Positions 20,581 to 31,990 of a DNA stretch of 64,000 nt are shown here, one piece after another. Positions within the stretch are counted from its first letter, which is position 1; each line of letters opens with the position of its first letter. The notes beneath the pieces were generated by a model. The model worked only from the letters and a program-made list of their open reading frames with translations, was not told where the DNA came from and made no database searches. This stretch comes from Terfezia claveryi (taxonomy: Eukaryota > Ascomycota > Pezizomycetes > Pezizales > Pezizaceae), in contig WHUX01000118.1 in assembly GCA_015179025.1 (NCBI GenBank), positions 1 through 64,000 of the forward strand, written 5' to 3'. Position numbers and translations under genes: made by a program.

Positions 20581-21432
20581 CCCCTACAGACTTGGCGCTC
20601 CTCAGCAAGTTCTACATATCCAGGTTTAATACAGTCATTGACTGTATTAAACCAGCTCTATATCCTAGGTAGCCTGTAAGTAGACAGATATTCACTGAAA
20701 AGCACTCAATACAACGTCCTTTGCAGTATACCGCCCGTGACCGCCCACTTCAAGAATTAACCCATGCCGATAGGTATTTTAAGCCGAGATATATTTGTTT
20801 ATTCTTGGCCCTGGGTGGTATACCCTAAAGGGGTGCTATTAGGGGTATTCAATCCTTGAATAATCGATCGATTAGATTGAAAATTGTAATTGACGTTCTA
20901 AACCGAAATTACTCGTTGAAGATTGAGCGACCCTCCATCATAGGGTGCGATTTGTGAGCGTACAATATACTATCGGTGTTTGGGCAAACCTAGCACCCAG
21001 TGATCACGTTTTGTCCTAGCGGTTACACTCTCCAACACGATTAACGTGCTCGATCAAGGGCGGAAATTATGGCATGACTACACGTGATCTAGAACGTTTT
21101 GATGACGAGCGATTAAAAACCCGGTTAATCGCTGTTCTTTGTGTGGAAATTTTTACTAAATCTTGTGTGCCGTACCGGGAATATTCTAACTGATTCTACT
21201 GTTGTGATTCACTTTTTGACAAGGGCTTATATTCCTGATAGCAAATGGATTCACAACAACCTAAATGGGTGTCAAAACCATGATCGCACATAATCGATCG
21301 ATTATTTGAGGCTTGAATACCCCTATTGATTTTTTTTGATAAAATCGATATATACCGGTCTATGGGCAACTTTTATACTTAGTTAGTTCTCCATCGTGGG
21401 GATTGGTGAGAAGTGCCAAGTCTGCAGGGGCT
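20581..21432. mobile_element. Possible nested MITEs
   Basis: CCCCTACAGACTTGGCGC at 20581 has its near-complement GTGCCAAGTCTGCAGGGG at 21415-21432. Inside lies a second inverted pair: TAGGGGTATTCAA plus AATAATCGATCGATTA (20840-20873) against its complement (about 21292-21325). A half copy of the 177-bp MITE sits at about 21190-21240. No target duplications were found, so the boundaries are provisional. Confidence 0.5.
20623..20653. repeat. Perfect 15-bp palindrome with 1-nt centre
   Basis: GGTTTAATACAGTCA is followed by one T and then its exact complement. No T-run follows, so it does not look like a terminator. Confidence 0.8.
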
Positions 21433-22530
21433 CAGAGTATCATACACGTGACTAGACTAGGTGAGATGGTAGCGGCCCCCTAAGCCATGTTCATATGTAT
21501 TAGTCAGTAGTCCTCAATATATTGTATGGGAGTATCTTCCTGAGAATATCTCATCTGTTCCTGCGGTTGGCCTATTTTTGCTGTTCCGAATCCTTCGCAA
21601 TACCGGCTGGAGTTACTATGAGCTTCCCCTTAGCGGACTAGGAGCCCCTACCGACGGCGTAGAATAACCCGGCAAGACAAATAAATATATATCCTGTGTA
21701 AGTATGTCAATACGGATAATACCTATGTCATATATCCGCTCTGCTGAAAATGGTTCCTCCAATTCACGCGTGCATGCTGTGCTTTAGATATGAAAGGGTC
21801 CAACTCGTGCTCGAGTAGGCAACCTAATATCAGTGTGAGGAGACGTCGAGTTGTTTGAACTAGGCTTCTCTGCCTTCGAGCTAATCCTTTTCTCGAGATT
21901 AAGGATTTTGCCGATTACCCGTTCTTGAGCATGAAAATTTGAAAGGCTGTTTGATAGCGAATCTGAAGCGTAGGTTCTGCCAACAAATTCAGTCGAGATC
22001 TGTGTTTTAATGAGCCGGCTTGTGCTCGCTTCCGGTTCGGTACCGACCACGTTGATATGTAGTCTGGTTGGTTGGTATGCTAATTTAGGCAAGCTAATTT
22101 AGTCAACGTCAAAAAATATGCGACCGAGATCTCTTCTCACCCCACATGTATTCTTGGAACTTGGATCGCTTCACTGATGTTTTACCCGGAATTGTGCTCT
22201 AATGGGAGGGCCCGATCTGCTCCAACTGCTGGAAAGAAAAAGAAAAGAAACAATTCCTAAGCTAGACAGGAGACAGGTGTGGACAGCGGAGGCATGCACA
22301 CGTGTCTGTACTCCGTACAGTGTGTACTCTAGGTACCTTACCCAGTCAGGAGATAGGTAAGTGTTGCCGCGGCCTCTAGAGTATTACTGTTACATAATTT
22401 AGAATTTGTCCATGACAACTGTCGGATCCACCCAAAGGCCATGGGCCATTGCCGGCTCAAGTGTGATAGGGGTTCCGTCGCGGCATATTCCACGTAGCGC
22501 ACATAACACTTGCCCAACGTGCGCAGTACT
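21433..22530. other. No recognisable gene
   Basis: A 102-codon minus frame (22092-21784) has no family resemblance and no supporting context. No repeats with clear ends were seen here. Confidence 0.4.
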
Positions 22531-22531
22531 T

Positions 22532-22615
22532 CTTTTTTTTTGGAATGCAGTCCTGTTATGGGGACCATGCTGAGCCACCCGGAAACCCGGATGAATTCTT
22601 GAACAGGGCAAGTTG
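22532..22615 (-). mobile_element. Divergent LINE 3'-tail copy
   Basis: A T-run (22533-22541) is followed by GGAATGCAGTCCTG and GGGGACCATGCTGAGCCACCCGGAAACCCGG, the complement of a diverged hairpin tail. No clear target duplication. Confidence 0.55.
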
Positions 22616-24093
22616 GGATACCTAACTACTACGCAATGATCATTAGGTATCTGTATACTACTAGGCGAAACTGAATACCCTGCGCATGTTTTTTCGATAG
22701 GTTACTTAGAATCACGGCTCCGATTCCGTGTCGTGCACGTGATGAATATCAGTGCAATTCCGTACAAGCATTTCGTACAGTCCTAACAACGCGCACAAGA
22801 GGCATGATACACCTCTATCTACCTAGATTCACAGCATATCTGTGCTTGAGTGCTTGTGGCTACTTTGCTGCTCAGTAAGTAAGTAATCTGGCCAGACCAG
22901 CCCGTCCCGAAACTTCCCAAGGGAACGGTCATCCTCTACCCGTCGCTCAATCAGGTCTGATCATGCATCAGCATCGACTGGACACACTCTGCAACTGCAT
23001 GAAATTAAGGCTCTCCCTGGAGTCTTCTATAAAATTACAGCACAAAGCGTTAATTAATTTTATTTTGTCCGCCACAGTCGTATCAGAATGTTCTACTCCA
23101 GCCCGTCGAGGCATATGCCGGCATGCCGATGGAAGTTCTAAACGGCGGGGTGGATTGGGGGCCACGAGTGTAAGTATAATTGAGTATAGTAATAATAATA
23201 GGAAGTTATGCTCTGTTTCGCTGGGGCTCCTGCCTACACTACTTAGGTAGCAGACCACCGGCGTTTCCCACGTGTATGGTTCAACGATCTTGCCAGACCA
23301 GAAGAATCGGCCCGGATGCAGGGATCACACTAGCTTCTATAGCTGGGTCTGAAAAATCTATACCTAAGTTAAAAATGCTGATGGCGAATTTGAAAATTAC
23401 TTGAGGGACATTTGGAGCCACGGTCCGTGGTGCCCTATCGAGTTCTATACTAGGGTACCTACCAGTATCCCATGCCCCGGTAAGACACCCACTGATCGTT
23501 CATAATACTGTTCCACTCTATTGTTTCGATTATGTTTATTGTTTCTTAGGATAACCCCTGTATTGGGTATCTCACAGAGCCAAGGGACAGGATGGATACA
23601 TGATTCTCCTGTTCTAAATTACCAGGGCTCCGAGATGATTATGATGTCAAGTGGGAAACATCAATAGCTGAAGGACAGGTTGAGGTGATATTCACTTACA
23701 AGAGGCGGCATTTGGAAGCCAATTTTTCCGCGACATTGCTTAGCCATTTTTGGACTAGAAGATTTTGTTGGTTTCCAGTGACCAGAAAAGGCAAAGAGGT
23801 ACGGTACGGAGTATTGTTGACAGCTAATCGCGGGCTGCGCTCATAGGAGTCGAAGGTGAGAATGCAGGGGGAGAAACGCCATACTATGCCCAAATCAATA
23901 CAGCGTCTGATCCTCTCAGGGAATTCTGTAGCATGTGGAGGCAAGAATCTTTTTTTCTTTTTTTCGCCTTCTCCAGGCTGAGATGGCTTCTTGCCTAGGA
24001 CAGTTTTTTTTTTTTTTTTTTTGTTTTTTTTGAGTCTATACGTCTATGGAAGCTAGGGCTAAGAGACGGGCTGAGGAAAGGTTATGGGGCTGG
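22616..24093. other. No convincing gene
   Basis: Short frames at 22963-23258 (both strands) and 23944-23696 (-) show no recognised motifs. Low-complexity T tracts lie at 23950-23965 and 24004-24031. Confidence 0.4.
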
Positions 24094-24401
24094 GGAAGGG
24101 TCTCAAGCAGAACACGCTAATAATTTTACTATCTCATAAAGGAAAAGCAGCAGCATAGATATCTAGCTGTTTTAGAATGCAGAAAAGGGGCTCGTCATGA
24201 CGAGGCATCACCACATCTATTCCCGTCTATTCCTATTTACAATTCCCATGGCCTATGTCTATTTACAATATCTTCAGTACGAACACTTGTCAGACTACCC
24301 AACGTGACCTGTACATGATTAGCCCATTCTTCCATTCGCTGACTTTGTACTGTATCGTCGTCTAGGTTAAGCTGATCCATCAACTCATATGCTGAATAGA
24401 G

Positions 24402-26458
24402 CTACTGTTGTACCTGCTCAAAGCTTTCTCGTACCCGACTAATAATATTTGCTCTCTCAGCATTTCGCCCACTACACTCATTTTCAACCCACACAGTGCC
24501 CATAGTCTCATACACTTCCATACCACACTTCTCAAACATCATCAAGTACCCCTTCCACTGCGCTGGAGTCAACACTTTGATTTCAGTATCAAGATGGAAG
24601 ATGTGTCGGCATGGAAGCAAGTATTGTCTGTGAAACTTGCAATGACACCGTAAATTCTCATCAAACCTAGGCAACTCCTTTCCCTTCGCTATGCGCTCCT
24701 CAACAGCATCAAGCTCACGGGCAAGTAATTTCTGAATAGGAACTGGCAGCTGACCTATTTCTGCATACTGTTTTGTACAAACAGCAAGTTTGCGATTTCG
24801 GAAGTGACTTTTGGCCAGTTCAGCTCGGTTGTCAATATCATTCGCAGCATCCATGATATTTAAAATCATGCCATAAATTCCATGCGATGCCACTTGCCCT
24901 TTGGATAGCCCTGCACCAGACTTCAGCTTACGATGCCATGCCTCACAGGCGTTTGTAGTAGTGGCTTGAAGGAGGAAAGGGCTATGCTGCCGAGCATACA
25001 TTGCCCACTTAGGTGCATTCTGAAGCCAGTAGGTGCGAATATATTTTGCAGTTTCTTCGTCAGCAGCTGCAATTGCCTCTTCACACAGCTCACGATTTTT
25101 GATCTCAGTGAAGCAGTACATAGCATGCTTGAGAAGCTGGTATATAGACTTATGGGCATTAGAGCCAAGTCGCCGGAGGAGCGTTCGGTTGGAGTGAACT
25201 GAGCAAAGAAGATGAGCTACCTCCTGCTCACCCGCATTGAGACTTGGAAATGCCAGGCGGATTGCACGCTGTTCGATTGCAGAATCATCGGTCATGATAT
25301 AACGTGGCTGCCATTTACCTAAATGGACGTTAGTATAAGCTTAATCTAGGATATTCTAGGCTATTCGGGGGTTGGCAGTCTCATATGGCAGGTTTATATA
25401 GAGGGTTCATATGGCGGGTTCATATAGAGAGAGGTCTTGCTAAAATTCATACATACCACTGCACCACTGCTTAATATGCCTTAATCCTTCAGCAATGATA
25501 TCTCCATTCTCTCGCTCAACAACCAAGTGCATGGTCGGAATCCATATATTATGCTCATTACGAACAAGAAATGAGAACATGTTGTGACCCCATCGATTGA
25601 GCTTATGTGTAGCATCAAATTGCGTAAACCAGCCTCGCCTTTGCAGTATTGAAAGCCTTGTAGGATGAGCAAAAACTAATCCCCATCTTTGCTCCTTCTT
25701 ACTATCGACTACATGCAGCTGTTCAAATAACCATCCGCGTTCCTTTAATAAACTGCAAGCATGAAGAATATCATCCTCAAACAGCTTGCCATGTGGAAGT
25801 GCCCGTAGGTCTGCTGACCCCAATCCCCGCTTTAGATTCATAATATCTTTTCTATATAACGAATTCATTAGCTATATTATACCTCATTAATGAAGAGTCA
25901 TACAAACGTTTTCAAAGATGAGCCACCAAGCTCTTTCAGCCGCTCAGCGCCTTCATGTGTACCAGCACCACGGATAGCATGATAAATCTGAGAAGCAGAG
26001 TAATTTTTGACTGCTTCAGACTTGATATATCCTACTAATATACTTGGTTTTTTTATCCGGAAGCTCTCCTCAATATCATGGGTATGGGTATGTTCATCTA
26101 GGCGCTCAACGGTAACAGCTGTGCCATCAACTAGACGCGAGACCTTAATTCGGACATTGCAAAGGTTGGCATTTCGAATACTGCTTTGCCGGCGTTTAAT
26201 AACCTTACCATCAGTATCCGCAACTTGAGCTACACTTGACTTTCTGCTTTTTCGAAGTCTGCACTCATATTTCTGAACACGTACTGTACCATAAGCTTGC
26301 AGCAGCTCTTGCTGAAGCTTTGAATAAACCGAATCCACATATGGCCATATCTCGTCAAATATTTGGGGGGGTATTGTAACTGGTTTGCTGAGCTCGAACA
26401 ATATAGTGCGGTAGTGGAGAGCATCAGCAGAGATTGGCATCATGGCTTCGGTAGACAT
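24402..26458 (-). CDS. MULE transposase, FAR1-like DNA-binding domain plus SWIM zinc finger
   Basis: The predicted protein is about 628 aa in three exons: 26458-25904, 25871-25457 and 25318-24402. The N-terminal part has a FAR1/WRKY-GCM1-like zinc site (Cys66, Cys100 and the HTHTH cluster at 123-127). The central MULE domain supplies the expected acidic residues: FDATHKLN (Asp near 271), TDDSAIE (Asp near 334) and ACEAWHRK (Glu near 449). A SWIM finger, CHC-x9-CRH, is near 548-562. The second intron (25456-25319) has GTATGT, ACTAAC and TTTAG and keeps phase. The first join is less sure: a 32-nt GTATGA...ATATAG gap restores frame, but it is very short and could instead be a frameshift. The product would bind the TIRs and cut and paste the element. 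Confidence 0.85.
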
Positions 26459-26472
26459 TTTGATTTGTTGAC

Positions 26473-26600
26473 GGTGATATTGTATAGCGGTGATATTGTA
26501 TAACAGTGATATTGTATAGCGGTGATATTGTATAACAGTGATATTGTATAGCGGTGATATTGTATAACAGTGATATTGTATAGCGGTGATATTGTATAGC
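26473..26600 (-). repeat. Eight 16-bp repeats upstream of the transposase
   Basis: Eight units alternate between GGTGATATTGTATAGC and RGTGATATTGTATAAC. They fill the space between the transposase ATG (26458) and the right TIR (from 26600), where promoter or transposase-binding sites would lie. Confidence 0.85.
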
Positions 26601-26739
26601 GGGAATAGATGTGGGTATGCCTCGTCATGACGAGCCCCTTTTCTGCATTCTAAAACAGCTAGATATCTATGCTGCTGCTTTTCCTTTATAAGATAGTAAA
26701 ATTATTAGCGTGTTCTGCTTGAGACCCTTCCGGGGCTGG

Positions 26740-27735
26740 GTATCTGTACATTTAGATGATATATTATAATTGTCCTAGGCCTCCATCCACGTCTTGAATC
26801 ATAAGTGAGCGTTACCTACTGCTGGCATAAACGAGCACACAGATATTTTCTCATCGAATACCTTTAAGCTGACGGCGCAAAGTAACAGTCGATCGAGTCT
26901 GGAGGTCCCCATGATATCTCTGCGGGTCTAAGAAAGCCTGTTCACTTAGTTCCTTGAGTCGAACAGGAGAGCTACATTAAAGACCCCGGGCCCCACGAGA
27001 TCTCCGCGGTATTTTCCTGGAAATAATTCGGAACGACAGCTAGGCTCGGCGACCTTCGTTGGTAGTGTTAACTTCGGCGACCTTTTCTTACAACACCCCG
27101 GAACCACAGACGGAAAACCCAATACCAATGTTTTGAGAGATTGAGAATTGAGACGAAGGAGGACACGCAAGGGTTCTGGATCTACCCATATCGCACTATC
27201 CTTCATCCGAAAGCTCCCGTCGGCCGAAGCGAGTTTCCACGTTGTGGGATCAGCAAGACCGCATTGGCCAATCCAAGACCGGTTGCGCTATAGCTAAGAC
27301 CCTGAAAGGACGGAGATAGCTCTCAAAATTTAAAAGGATTGTTACAATCAACCTCCTGTACCCAGCGCACCGCCGACCAGTGGACCCAAATCCCGCCCTC
27401 CGGGACCTAGTGATTTGCTTTTCACATCTCCGGTGAGATGAAGTTGCATATGTACTCCGTACCTCGATTGCTTATCAGTGATATTCATTCTCTTACCTGG
27501 GAAGTCACCCAGGATAGCCAGGGAATCGGGATCAGTGGACGTCTGCGCCCATTGGCCAGCACTTACTAGTTTCCGGGCCCCCCACAGCGAATAGCAAAAC
27601 AAATGACTTAGGGCGGGCTCCCCCACTCCCATACGTGAGCTTATCGGACGAGAAATCTGGCATCAAGTGAGTCGCAGGCAGGTCCTGATACGTATACATA
27701 CCGCTCTGTCCCATTTCAAAATTTCGGGATTCGAG
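26740..27735. other. Intergenic region upstream of the kinase-like gene
   Basis: Short frames at 27206-26946 (-) and 27777-27348 (-) show no known motifs. The region presumably holds the promoter and 5' UTR of the gene starting at 27736. No TATA box or repeat stands out. Confidence 0.4.
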
Positions 27736-29814
27736 ATGGGTGCTATCTGGAACGGTTTGGAGCCTTCCCGTGCACAAACCACTCGCAATTCCAACGGAGA
27801 CCTGGCAGCACTGAACGCGACTGTGTACGGCTACGGAGGACTCGGTGCATACATTCCAATGCCAACCCCACAGCGGCAGGAGCAGATCACATTTTGGGAC
27901 CAGCAGCGGATCAATGAGACTGTAACGCGCAAGTATGTTATCGACAATATTGGTGGAGGAAAAGCGGAAAACCCCACATTGCGGAAGAGGCTGGATACAC
28001 CAATGTCATTTGGGGACGGACTAACAGAGTCAACATATGTGGAGTGGATATTAGAACGCGCAAAGGCATTTTATTTGGTGTTATTGGAGTTGGGAGTTCC
28101 GGAGAAGATATTTCAGATTGTGGATGGATCATGGGATGATGACGATTTACCCGTGGACGCGGAGACAGTGGGGGGATTGGGCTTGGAAAATGTGAATCTG
28201 GAGAAGAGGTTCTTGAAGAAACAGCACATGTTCCTCTTGAGGTTATTGGGCCCCGGAGACCATGTGGATTATTCCGAAGACGAGACTGTCGCAATCCAAT
28301 ACGCGGGCACAAGGAGACAAGTCAATGTCAACATGAATGTCAACGTGAACATGCACATGGGTATTAACGGGCTGAGTGCCCCTGCTGCGGTGGCCCTGGA
28401 CAAGGTATACTTCCCCTGGAGCTGGCAGGAGTTGTATCTCCGCATGCAAGTACCTCTCGGAGATGGCGACAATGGAAAGACAATTCAGCGAGAGGATTTT
28501 TTTGGGGAAATCGCTGCTTCAAAGGCAGTGCAGCACAAACACATTGTTAAGATTCACGCCTCGTACACACACCATGAAGATGGGTTCATCTTGCTCACCC
28601 CCGCTTGCGAGCTCAATCTTAGCCAGTTCATCAAGTACCCTCCATATAGCTTCAAATCGATGCCAAAGGACAGGCGGCGGAAGGTGCTCCTCGAGTGGCT
28701 GCACTGTCTTGCGGATGCCCTGACATACATGTACGAGAAGGGAGTCGCGCATCGAGATATCCGCCCACGATCCATCGTCATCGACCAAACAAATAACAAT
28801 ATCCTCTTCGCTGACATTGGTAATTTCAAAAGACTCGACCCGGCCAACAAGTCGCTAAACCACGATGTCGAGGCGTATGAATATGCCGCGCCAGAGCTGT
28901 GGCAGCGTGCGATGACATCCTTGGGGGGTTCGGATATAGCCTTCTCAGGACGGAAAAATTCCTCAGTTGCAGCCTACACAGGGCCAGGGTCGGGAGGCGA
29001 CACTGGCGCATCCATCAGCCCTATCCAGCGCCATATCACCGGTACCTCCGGCGGCTTCCATGTTTCCCAGTGGATCGCCACATCAAACAACCCCTCCAAA
29101 TCCGATGTCTTTTCTCTCGGCTGCATCTTCCTCGACATTGCCACCTTCTTACTCAAGAAGCGGTCTTCCGCTTTCATTGCTCACCGGTGCAAGAAGCAGC
29201 GTCGGCCGAGACAATCGGCGTCCCCAGATCAAAGCTTCCATGCCAATTTGTCTCAAGTGGAAATTTGGATAGACGATCTTGAGCAGGAGGTCGACCGCAA
29301 GCAAGACCTGACCGTCTCGCGGCTTTTGCGGCTCATCCGGTCAATGTTAGCTCGGGATCCCAGCGACCGCCCCCACCCTCACCAGGCCAGTCATGCATTG
29401 TATAAGATACTCGAGGCCGAGTTTATACTTGGTGACCACCCACCGATTCCTCGCGGCAGTACGAGCACAGGAGGCGAAGGCGGTTTGCATTGCGAGCCGA
29501 CATGCGACTCCCCCGTCTCTCAGTTGGGAATGGTCGCGGAGCTGCAGTTGTGGCCTACCTCCGCAACACAGCGCACATCCGCCACTTCATCGAGTTCCGG
29601 ATCTTCATCGGGGAGTGCGGTGGCGAGAACGCCGGGGGATTGCTCGTCTTGGGATGAGGATATTCTGGAGGGCGTGGAACCGAATAGCGGAGATCGCTTA
29701 TCGGTAGCACATACGCATACGGATGTCAGTGGATATTCGAGGGGGAGTTTGGGAAAGGCGAAGCCTCTAGGCATGAAGCGCTCGATGGTGAGATTGTTCG
29801 GCCTTGGGAGGTAG
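27736..29814 (+). CDS. Kinase-fold protein, probably a pseudokinase
   Basis: 692 aa, intronless, starting at ATG 27736; the frame is open 69 bp further upstream but without an ATG. The first 200 residues are acidic and unassigned. A C-lobe of protein-kinase type follows: VAHRDIRPRSIVI (HRD at 339-341), FADIGNF in place of DFG (Asp 360), YEYAAPELWQ (APE 385-387) and KSDVFSLGCIF (455-465). In the catalytic loop the Lys of HRDxK is Arg and the Asn five residues after Asp is Ser. DFG is DIG. No glycine loop or VAVK lysine could be placed in the N-lobe (about 215-290), although a helix-C-like FFGEI and a strand ILLTPACE are visible. These changes argue for weak or no phosphotransfer; the HRD Asp and DIG Asp are kept, so loss is not proven. 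The Ser/Thr-rich tail (from about 575) is probably disordered. Likely a host gene. Confidence 0.8.
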   Translation: MGAIWNGLEPSRAQTTRNSNGDLAALNATVYGYGGLGAYIPMPTPQRQEQITFWDQQRINETVTRKYVIDNIGGGKAENPTLRKRLDTPMSFGDGLTESTYVEWILERAKAFYLVLLELGVPEKIFQIVDGSWDDDDLPVDAETVGGLGLENVNLEKRFLKKQHMFLLRLLGPGDHVDYSEDETVAIQYAGTRRQVNVNMNVNVNMHMGINGLSAPAAVALDKVYFPWSWQELYLRMQVPLGDGDNGKTIQREDFFGEIAASKAVQHKHIVKIHASYTHHEDGFILLTPACELNLSQFIKYPPYSFKSMPKDRRRKVLLEWLHCLADALTYMYEKGVAHRDIRPRSIVIDQTNNNILFADIGNFKRLDPANKSLNHDVEAYEYAAPELWQRAMTSLGGSDIAFSGRKNSSVAAYTGPGSGGDTGASISPIQRHITGTSGGFHVSQWIATSNNPSKSDVFSLGCIFLDIATFLLKKRSSAFIAHRCKKQRRPRQSASPDQSFHANLSQVEIWIDDLEQEVDRKQDLTVSRLLRLIRSMLARDPSDRPHPHQASHALYKILEAEFILGDHPPIPRGSTSTGGEGGLHCEPTCDSPVSQLGMVAELQLWPTSATQRTSATSSSSGSSSGSAVARTPGDCSSWDEDILEGVEPNSGDRLSVAHTHTDVSGYSRGSLGKAKPLGMKRSMVRLFGLGR

Positions 29815-30330
29815 TGCGGACACACAGAGGCAGTCTATATCAAAACGATGACAGGGGAAACCCAGCCTCGAAAATCATTCGAGATGCCCATAACAAAAAA
29901 AAAAAAAAAAAAAAACTTCTATCACTATTCCTGGCGTTTATATATATATATATATATTTTTTTTTATATTTTACATTTTGTTCTCTTGAGTATCCCTATT
30001 TCTCTCTCTTTGGGCGATACTTTTTTTTCATCCCTCGGTAGGTGTTCTTTTAGTTTTTTTTGGATAAAGATTTCTCTTGTTGTCTAACATATCCTTTTTT
30101 GTTTTTCTTTTTCCCCCACATTCCTTCCTCATTTAATGCTTTCCCCTTGTGCTTTGTACTCTTTTCTTCCTTTTCTTTTTGGGTCGTTCCCCTGATCTCT
30201 TTTCTTTTTTTTTTTCCTAACTCCTTTTCTCTCTCTCTCTCGCGCATCCTACGGTTACAGGTTAGGTTAGGTTAGGTCAGGTCTGGTTACGGTCGGTCAA
30301 GTCAGGATATAGCAAAGATTAGAACTTTTT
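29815..30330. other. Low-complexity 3' flank of the kinase-like gene
   Basis: Contains A20 (about 29896-29916), (TA)n, long T/C-rich stretches and three GGTTA units (30261-30275). Probably 3' UTR and intergenic DNA. No hairpin terminator is expected for a Pol II gene. Confidence 0.5.
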
Positions 30331-30654
30331 GTTTTCCTTATTTTTTATACTCTCTCCTTTCTCTTGTCATAGGGTTGGGAGGTTGGTTGTTTTTTTGGGG
30401 GGGATATTTTCATCATCTTTATTGTTAATCCTACTCTATCTCACTTGTGTATGGGGAAAAACCGCATGTATATCCTTTTTCGAACTTGGGATCTGTGAGT
30501 GGGTTGGGGTGGCTATAGTGTACATGTGGTTTCGATGTATATAATCCGGATTACCTCTCATGGGATATGTTACCAATTCAGTCGTGTTCCGAATGGACAG
30601 GGTATTTCCATACGATAGGAAAATTCACAGGTCTGTTGTGTAATTAGAGATACA

Positions 30655-30703
30655 CGGCATTCTTGCCACACAACATAGGCTCACCGCTCAAGGTATGCCT
30701 GCT
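30655..30703 (+). repeat. Fragment of the 17 kb LTR-like repeat
   Basis: CACGGCATTCTTGCCACACA, then AGGCTCACCRCTCAAGG, as at 17028-17075. The rest of the LTR is not recognisable here. Confidence 0.6.
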
Positions 30704-30994
30704 GCATAAAGTGAGCTCGCCTTTTAGTTAGTGTTGCCACTTATTGTGCCCTTGCCACATAAGATAAGCTCAGGCAAGAACGATAGCTCACATTCTTACC
30801 AAGATATTATACAATTTGATATTGATGAGAAGTGAGCCGCCAGTAGTTCCGATCGTGTCACAGTGAACGCATCAAATACTAACTGCAATATCAAAAAAAC
30901 TCGAGATACACAGTTAACCACTTCCAGGGCGTATATCAATCAAATCAACGAAAAGGGGATTCCAAATATAATCATTAAAGTAACAATAAAAACA

Positions 30995-31990
30995 CTAATC
31001 ATCGATGTCTTCCATCACAATCCGCTCTTTCTCCTCCTCCTCCTCTTCCATATGAATCTCCTCCTCTTTCATTTTTCTGGTGGTCTTCTCGCCCTTGACA
31101 TTTCTTGTCGTTATTGACAAAACATTGGATTCAAAGATTTGTAAGAGTACTCGGGACATTCGCAACAATCTGGTAACCAAAGCAAGCCATGTAATTAGCA
31201 AAAAGTGAGGATATTGGTGGGAAACGTATGCCAGATATAGCCCACCGTAAACATCGTCCTACATTCACTGCATTCCTTCGTCACAAACGTAGTTGACCTA
31301 ATGTTATACCCTAGGCACTCCTCATCAGTGCTTAATAACGCCCTCAAATTATTTTCGGCAGTATGGAGTAATTGCAACCTGTAACACCCCTACCAGTATT
31401 GTCCTGTACTGTCTTATCCGCTCCATGCTTGAGAGGTAACTTCACAGCATCCTCCCCCCTGCCGCTGCCACATAAAACAATGGATTTCGGGCCCTCGCAT
31501 CCCTAATATTTACATCATCCCATATATCCTTCTATCTTCACTGAAGGCGTCAAGTGTAGCAGCGGGAACAGCGAAGAACAATGCACTAGGGTTAAGTAAC
31601 CCACTGTCCTTAGCCTTGAGATTTGCCCCTTGTGTTTTTTAGTAACTTCATGATATCCCTGTGCGGTCCAATCATTGCTGTAGGAATGGTACCGCTCTTG
31701 GATCAGAACAATCAATCTCCGCATCTTTTTCTAGCAGATATTCGGCGGAGGAAAACACCCCGCGTTAGATGCAAAAACGAGCAAGCCAAGTCCGCCCTTG
31801 GCCATGTAATTGATATTCCCACCCGCCTCGCTGAGCAACCATAGAAATTCCTCACCAGAGGATTCCACCCGAAGTAAGTTATACCCGAATTTGGGTCGGC
31901 ACCGGCCTCAAGAAGCGCCTTTAGGTATACATTGAGGGCGATTCCAATCGACGGCTAGATATAATGGGGTAAGCCCCTCTTGCCCTTTAG
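30995..31990 (-). pseudogene. Broken ankyrin-type gene with acidic tail
   Basis: From 31990 downward the minus strand encodes GKRGLTPLYLAVDWN and, after a frame change, KALLEAGADPNSG, both ankyrin-like, then SAEYLLEKDAEIDC. Further down, frames give LLHTAENNLRALLSTDEECLG (31377-31195) and a C-terminal EEEEEEKER tail ending at 30995. Multiple frame changes and stops break the order. Introns could explain a few joins but not all. The original function cannot be stated. Confidence 0.4.

Larger units (their letters stand above)
24094..26731 (-). mobile_element. Complete MULE DNA transposon
   Basis: 2638 bp with 132-bp terminal inverted repeats (24094-24225 and 26600-26731) differing at only a few bases. 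They start GGAAGGGTCTCAAG and include the palindrome CTCGTCATGACGAG. The flanks share GGGGCTGG (24086-24093 and 26732-26739), an 8-9-bp duplication in the usual Mutator range. One minus-strand transposase gene occupies the interior. Near-identical arms and an almost open gene suggest recent activity. Confidence 0.92.

Noticed and set aside
20623..20653. Perfect palindrome as a transcription terminator
   Set aside because: No T-run follows, and such terminators are bacterial. It is more likely part of a MITE.
28969..29272. Possible split of the kinase-like gene by introns near 28970-29100
   Set aside because: The single frame is open and carries APE and SDVFSLGC motifs in order, so no intron is needed.
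30261..30282. GGTTA repeats resembling a telomere
   Set aside because: Only three units before decay (GGTCAGG), in the T-rich 3' flank of a gene. Fungal telomeres are usually TTAGGG, and there is no subtelomeric context.
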